Source: Pseudomonas sp.
GTDB taxonomy: Bacteria; Pseudomonadota; Gammaproteobacteria; Pseudomonadales; Pseudomonadaceae
Assembly (NCBI GenBank): GCA_007713455.1
Contig: VMRT01000011.1
Coordinates: 1-64,000, forward strand
Length of the DNA: 64,000 bases
Direction: 5' to 3'
Both the position numbers and the translations under genes were made by a program. This document shows, piece by piece, positions 61,162 through 64,000 of this stretch (positions within the stretch are counted from its first letter, which is position 1; every line of letters starts with the position of its first letter). Under the pieces are notes generated by a model. It made no database searches. It saw only the letters and a list, made by a program, of their open reading frames with translations, and was not told where the DNA came from.

Positions 61162-61176
61162 ATTCCCTACAGGAAT
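61162..61176. promoter_or_regulatory. LysR-type operator candidate between leuC and lysR
   Basis: ATTCC-N5-GGAAT is a perfect palindrome with the T-N11-A form of LysR-family boxes. It is 29 bases upstream of the LysR start and 111 bases upstream of leuC. It could be the autoregulation and leucine-control site. Confidence 0.55.
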
Positions 61177-61204
61177 CCGAATCATCAACGGATAGAGATC
61201 GTTC

Positions 61205-62080
61205 ATGGACCTGGCCAACCTCAATGCCTTTATCGCCATCGCGGAAACGGGCAGCTTTTCCTTGGCCGCGGAGCGCCTGCATCTGACCCAGCCTGCAGTC
61301 AGCAAACGCATCGCCGCATTGGAATCGCAGCTGGACGTGCGACTGTTCGACCGGCTCGGCCGCGAGATTGGCCTGACCGAGGCAGGAAGAGCCCTGCTGC
61401 CGCGGGCCTATCAGATTTTGAATGTACTGGACGACACCCGCCGCGCCTTGACCAACCTCAACGGCGACATTGGCGGCCGGCTGAGCCTGGCGACCAGCCA
61501 TCACATCGGCCTGCACCGCCTGCCGCCCTTGCTACGCGCGTTTACCCGCGCTTATCCGCAGGTCAGCCTGGATATTCGCTTTCTCGATTCGGAAGTCGCC
61601 TACGACGAAGTGCTGCATGGCCGCGCCGAACTGGCGGTCATCACCCTGGCGCCGCAGACTGCCGAGCCGGTCCGGGCAATGAAGGTATGGGACGACCCGC
61701 TGGATTTCGTTGTCGCGCCCGAGCACCCGCTGGCTGGCAAGGCGGATATTCGCCTTGCCGATGTCGCCGGCCATCCTGCCGTTTTTCCCGGCGGCAACAC
61801 CTTCACTCATCACATCGCCCAGCGACTGTTCGAGCGTGAGGGCCTGACGCCCAATATCACCATGAGCACCAACTATATGGAGACCATCAAGATGATGGTC
61901 TCCATCGGGATTGCCTGGAGCGTGCTACCGCGCAGCATGCTCGACGAACAGGTAGTCAGCCTGCCTCTGCCGGGCATTCAGCTGACCCGGCAACTTGGCT
62001 ACATCCTGCACAGGGAACGCACCCTGTCCAATGCGGCCAGAGCCTTCATGGCGCTGCTGGATGCTGAACGCGGTGACTGA
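61205..62080 (+). CDS. LysR-family regulator divergent from leuC
   Basis: 291 residues. The N-terminal winged helix (LNAFIAIAETGSFSLAAERL, then TQPAVSKRIAALE) is typical, with the LysR substrate domain after. The neighbour leuCDB suggests a role in leucine or 2-ketoacid regulation (inference). It is convergent with hsp20 at its end. Confidence 0.9.
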   Translation: MDLANLNAFIAIAETGSFSLAAERLHLTQPAVSKRIAALESQLDVRLFDRLGREIGLTEAGRALLPRAYQILNVLDDTRRALTNLNGDIGGRLSLATSHHIGLHRLPPLLRAFTRAYPQVSLDIRFLDSEVAYDEVLHGRAELAVITLAPQTAEPVRAMKVWDDPLDFVVAPEHPLAGKADIRLADVAGHPAVFPGGNTFTHHIAQRLFEREGLTPNITMSTNYMETIKMMVSIGIAWSVLPRSMLDEQVVSLPLPGIQLTRQLGYILHRERTLSNAARAFMALLDAERGD

Positions 62081-62095
62081 CCAAACGAGACAACT

Positions 62096-62123
62096 ACAAA
62101 AAAGGGCGCCCTATGGCGCCCTT
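62096..62123 (-). terminator. Rho-independent terminator of hsp20
   Basis: AAGGGCGCC (62102-62110) / GGCGCCCTT (62115-62123) with loop CTAT; on the reverse strand T6 follows (the A-run at 62098-62103). It is 15 bases after the hsp20 stop. On the plus strand only a C/T-rich tail follows, so it mainly serves hsp20. Confidence 0.88.
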
Positions 62124-62137
62124 CTCTTCCTTGCAGA

Positions 62138-62584
62138 TCAACCCTCCAGCGCGGGTCGCTGATCGGCATTGATCGGGATGCGCTTGGGCTTGGCCTCTTC
62201 CGGCACCACGCGCACCAGGTCGATGTTGAGCAGGCCACTGTTCAGCGCAGCGCCCTGCACCTCGATGTGGTCGGCCAGCCGGAACGACAACTTGAACGCC
62301 CGCTGAGCGATGCCCTGATGCAGATAGGTGACATTCTCGGCCTCGCTTTCGCGCCGCCCGCCACTGATGGTCAGCACACTGCGCTCGACCTGCAGATCGA
62401 GGTCGGACTCCTCGAAGCCGGCGGCCGCGACCACGATTCGATACTGGTCGTCACCGTGTTTCTCGATGTTATAGGGTGGATACGAGCTGCCGGTGTCGTT
62501 GCGCAGCGCGGACTCGAACAGGTCATTGAAACGATCGAAGCCCACGGATTGCCGGAACAGAGGGGCCATGGGGAACGAACTCAT
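62138..62584 (-). CDS. ibpA: small heat shock protein, Hsp20/IbpA family
   Basis: 148 residues with the alpha-crystallin domain (about 40-130): YNIEKHGDDQYRIVVAAAGF and the later HQGIAQRAFKLSFRLADHI. It holds unfolding proteins for DnaK/ClpB. Its mRNA leader has a sigma32-like promoter and a ROSE-like anti-SD element upstream (62582-62677). Confidence 0.95.
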   Translation of the reverse strand: MSSFPMAPLFRQSVGFDRFNDLFESALRNDTGSSYPPYNIEKHGDDQYRIVVAAAGFEESDLDLQVERSVLTISGGRRESEAENVTYLHQGIAQRAFKLSFRLADHIEVQGAALNSGLLNIDLVRVVPEEAKPKRIPINADQRPALEG

Positions 62585-62590
62585 GATAAA

Positions 62591-62641
62591 CCTCCTGAAT
62601 CAGCGAGTTGAAACTGGCGGGACCCGACTTCGGCATCCCGC
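62591..62641 (-). promoter_or_regulatory. ROSE-like RNA thermometer in the hsp20 leader
   Basis: In the reverse-strand mRNA, a GC hairpin (62617-62641, arms GCGGGA/TCCCGC) is followed by UCGCU (62602-62606) facing the AGGAGG ribosome-binding site (62591-62596) across a 5-nt GAUUC loop. UCGCU fits the ROSE consensus U(U/C)GCU. The pairing uses the G-G and C-A mismatches of ROSE elements, so heat would melt it first. Position in front of hsp20 supports this. Confidence 0.7.
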
Positions 62642-62648
62642 TGAGCCC

Positions 62649-62677
62649 TAGATAGGAACCGTTATGCAGATTTCAAG
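62649..62677 (-). promoter_or_regulatory. sigma32-type promoter of hsp20
   Basis: On the reverse strand, CTTGAAA (62671-62677) is a match to the -35 of sigma32, and CCTATCTA (62649-62656) is close to the -10 consensus CCCCATNT. The spacer is 14 nt, in the normal range. Confidence 0.7.
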
Positions 62678-62713
62678 GCACCAAAAATGAGCCTGCCGAC
62701 GAGAGGTAACACC

Positions 62714-63460
62714 ATGTCCAGAGTCATGCTGATCACAGGTGCCAGTCGTGGTATCGGCGCCGCCACTGCCCGGCTGGCGGCCCACCAGGGCTACGCACTG
62801 TGCCTCAACTATCACCAACGCGAAGACGCGGTGAAACAGGTGCTCGAACAGGTCCACGCTGCGGGCGTATCGGCAATCACGGTCAAGGCTGATGTCGCTG
62901 ACGAGGGTCAGGTGGTGCAGATGTTCGAGATGATTGATCGCGAGTTCGGCCGCCTCGATGTGCTGGTCAACAACGCCGGCATGCTCGAACAGCAGATGCG
63001 CCTGGAGCAGATGGACGCCGCCCGCTGGACGCGCGTGCTCGGTGCCAATGTCATCGGCAGCTTTCTATGCGCACGCGAGGCGATCAAGCGCATGTCCACT
63101 CAGCGTGGCGGCCAGGGAGGTTCGATCATCAATCTGTCCTCGATCGCCGCGCAGCTTGGTGCGCCTGGGGAGTACATCGACTATGCCGCGGCCAAGGGCG
63201 CTATCGACAGCATGACGGTCGGGCTGGCCCGGGAAGTGGCCGGCGAAGGCATTCGGGTGAATGCGGTACGACCCGGTGTGATCCATACCGAGATTCACGC
63301 CAGCGGTGGCGAGCCGGATCGCATCGAGCGGGTCAAGGCAAGCGTGCCCATGGGGCGCGGCGGGAAAGCCGAGGAAGTTGCCGAAGCCATACTCTGGCTC
63401 GCCAGTGAGCGCGCCAGCTATACCACCGGCGCGTTACTGGACGTCAGCGGCGGACGCTGA
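62714..63460 (+). CDS. SDR-family oxidoreductase
   Basis: 248 residues from ATG 62714; the frame opens at 62687. Rossmann motif TGASRGIG at 8-15; the catalytic Ser is in NLSSIA and Tyr/Lys in YAAAK. It reduces or oxidises small carbonyl compounds with NAD(P)(H); the substrate is unknown. Confidence 0.92.
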   Translation: MSRVMLITGASRGIGAATARLAAHQGYALCLNYHQREDAVKQVLEQVHAAGVSAITVKADVADEGQVVQMFEMIDREFGRLDVLVNNAGMLEQQMRLEQMDAARWTRVLGANVIGSFLCAREAIKRMSTQRGGQGGSIINLSSIAAQLGAPGEYIDYAAAKGAIDSMTVGLAREVAGEGIRVNAVRPGVIHTEIHASGGEPDRIERVKASVPMGRGGKAEEVAEAILWLASERASYTTGALLDVSGGR

Positions 63461-63465
63461 TCGGC

Positions 63466-64000
63466 CTAACCCAGCGCCGCCACCGGAATTACGACGGTAT
63501 CGACGCCGAGCATCGCGTCGATCCGCGCGCAATCATTCTCCCGGCGCAGTGCGGCGAACAGCGCCACCGCCTCGGGGTAGTTGCGCGTAAGCAAGGCCAG
63601 CCACTGCTTCAGTCTGCCAGGCGCATAGCGTGGTGCGATCTTGCCCCGCGCCTGCTGCCAGAAGTCCACCAGCGTGGGTTGAAACTCTGCCCAGCTCATC
63701 TCGGCGATGCCTTGCCCCTGTTCAGCGGCGGCGATCTGCCGTGCCAGGTCTGGCCGCGAAACCAGGCCGCGGCCCAACATGATGTTCTCCGCACCGCTGA
63801 CTTCTCGACAGCGACGCCAGTCTTCCAGCGACCAGATATCGCCATTGGCGTACACCGGCACCGCGACCACTTCCTGCACGCGAGCCACCCATTCCCAATG
63901 CGCCGGCGGCTTGTAGCCTTCGACCTTCGTTCGCGCATGCACCACCAACTGACCCGCCCCGCCGTCCACCAGCGCCCGAGCGCAATCGAGTGCACCGTCC
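63466..64000 (-). CDS. dusC: tRNA-dihydrouridine synthase (DusC), C-terminal part
   Basis: The last ~178 residues are visible; the gene runs off the right edge. [13 protein letters not shown] and [14 protein letters not shown] are the FMN-phosphate-binding parts of Dus proteins, and [13 protein letters not shown] is the conserved loop. The C-terminal half after residue ~100 matches the DusC subfamily in type. It reduces a uridine of the tRNA D-loop (U16 for DusC). Confidence 0.88.
   Translation of the reverse strand, partial: DGALDCARALVDGGAGQLVVHARTKVEGYKPPAHWEWVARVQEVVAVPVYANGDIWSLEDWRRCREVSGAENIMLGRGLVSRPDLARQIAAAEQGQGIAEMSWAEFQPTLVDFWQQARGKIAPRYAPGRLKQWLALLTRNYPEAVALFAALRRENDCARIDAMLGVDTVVIPVAALG

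Overview
The window reads as chromosomal DNA of a gamma-proteobacterial pseudomonad, most likely the Pseudomonas stutzeri group (Stutzerimonas). This rests on gene content and order: a ccoNO(Q)P operon that includes ccoQ, followed by ccoGHIS, an Anr/FnrA regulator beside hemN and apt, and the block gspCD-metZ-purF-cvpA-dedD-folC-accD-trpF-truA-fimV-asd-leuBDC. Composition is uniformly GC-rich. Genes are dense on both strands, and no insertion sequence, prophage or CRISPR array is visible. Comparisons with P. aeruginosa PAO1 below are from memory and were not computed.

Region by region. 1-11.4 kb is a microaerobic respiration block: the end of ccoO, ccoQ, ccoP, ccoGHIS, a membrane protein overlapping ccoS, nadE (reverse), hemN with a well-placed ANR box, anr/fnrA, apt and a SCO1-type copper protein. 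11.4-14.8 kb is a reverse ABC-importer operon of the nitrate/sulfonate type. 14.9-19.3 kb holds recR, ybaB, dnaX and pdxB (all reverse). 19.4-28.1 kb has a MATE pump, a cNMP-rhodanese protein, a PLP deaminase-like enzyme, a coiled-coil protein, an NTF2-like protein, fadH, and a nitrilase-like enzyme. An AraC-type regulator (28.1-29.2 kb) is translationally coupled to the nitrilase-like gene.

29.2-41.3 kb looks like a more variable block. It holds a cyanide-insensitive bd oxidase (cioAB plus a DUF2474 small subunit), a protealysin-like M4 protease with an emfourin-type inhibitor gene, a PAS/GGDEF/EAL protein, an MFS pump with WrbA and a divergent LysR regulator, threonine aldolase and a PEP-mutase-family enzyme. 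It ends at a tRNA-Val/tRNA-Asp operon. 41.9-44.5 kb carries only gspC and gspD of a type II secretion system. 44.5-61.1 kb is a reverse run of biosynthetic genes: metZ, purF, cvpA, dedD, folC, accD, trpF, truA, fimV, an asd paralogue, asd and leuBDC. 61.2-64 kb has a LysR regulator divergent from leuC, an hsp20 gene with a sigma32 promoter and a probable ROSE thermometer, an SDR, and a partial dusC.

The items most worth a second look are the protease/inhibitor pair, the ROSE-like 5' UTR of hsp20, the isolated gspCD pair, the asd paralogue lacking its catalytic cysteine, a 28-codon ORF with a strong ribosome-binding site, and an interlocked pair of inverted repeats between two convergent genes. 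No clearly undescribed multi-gene system was found.
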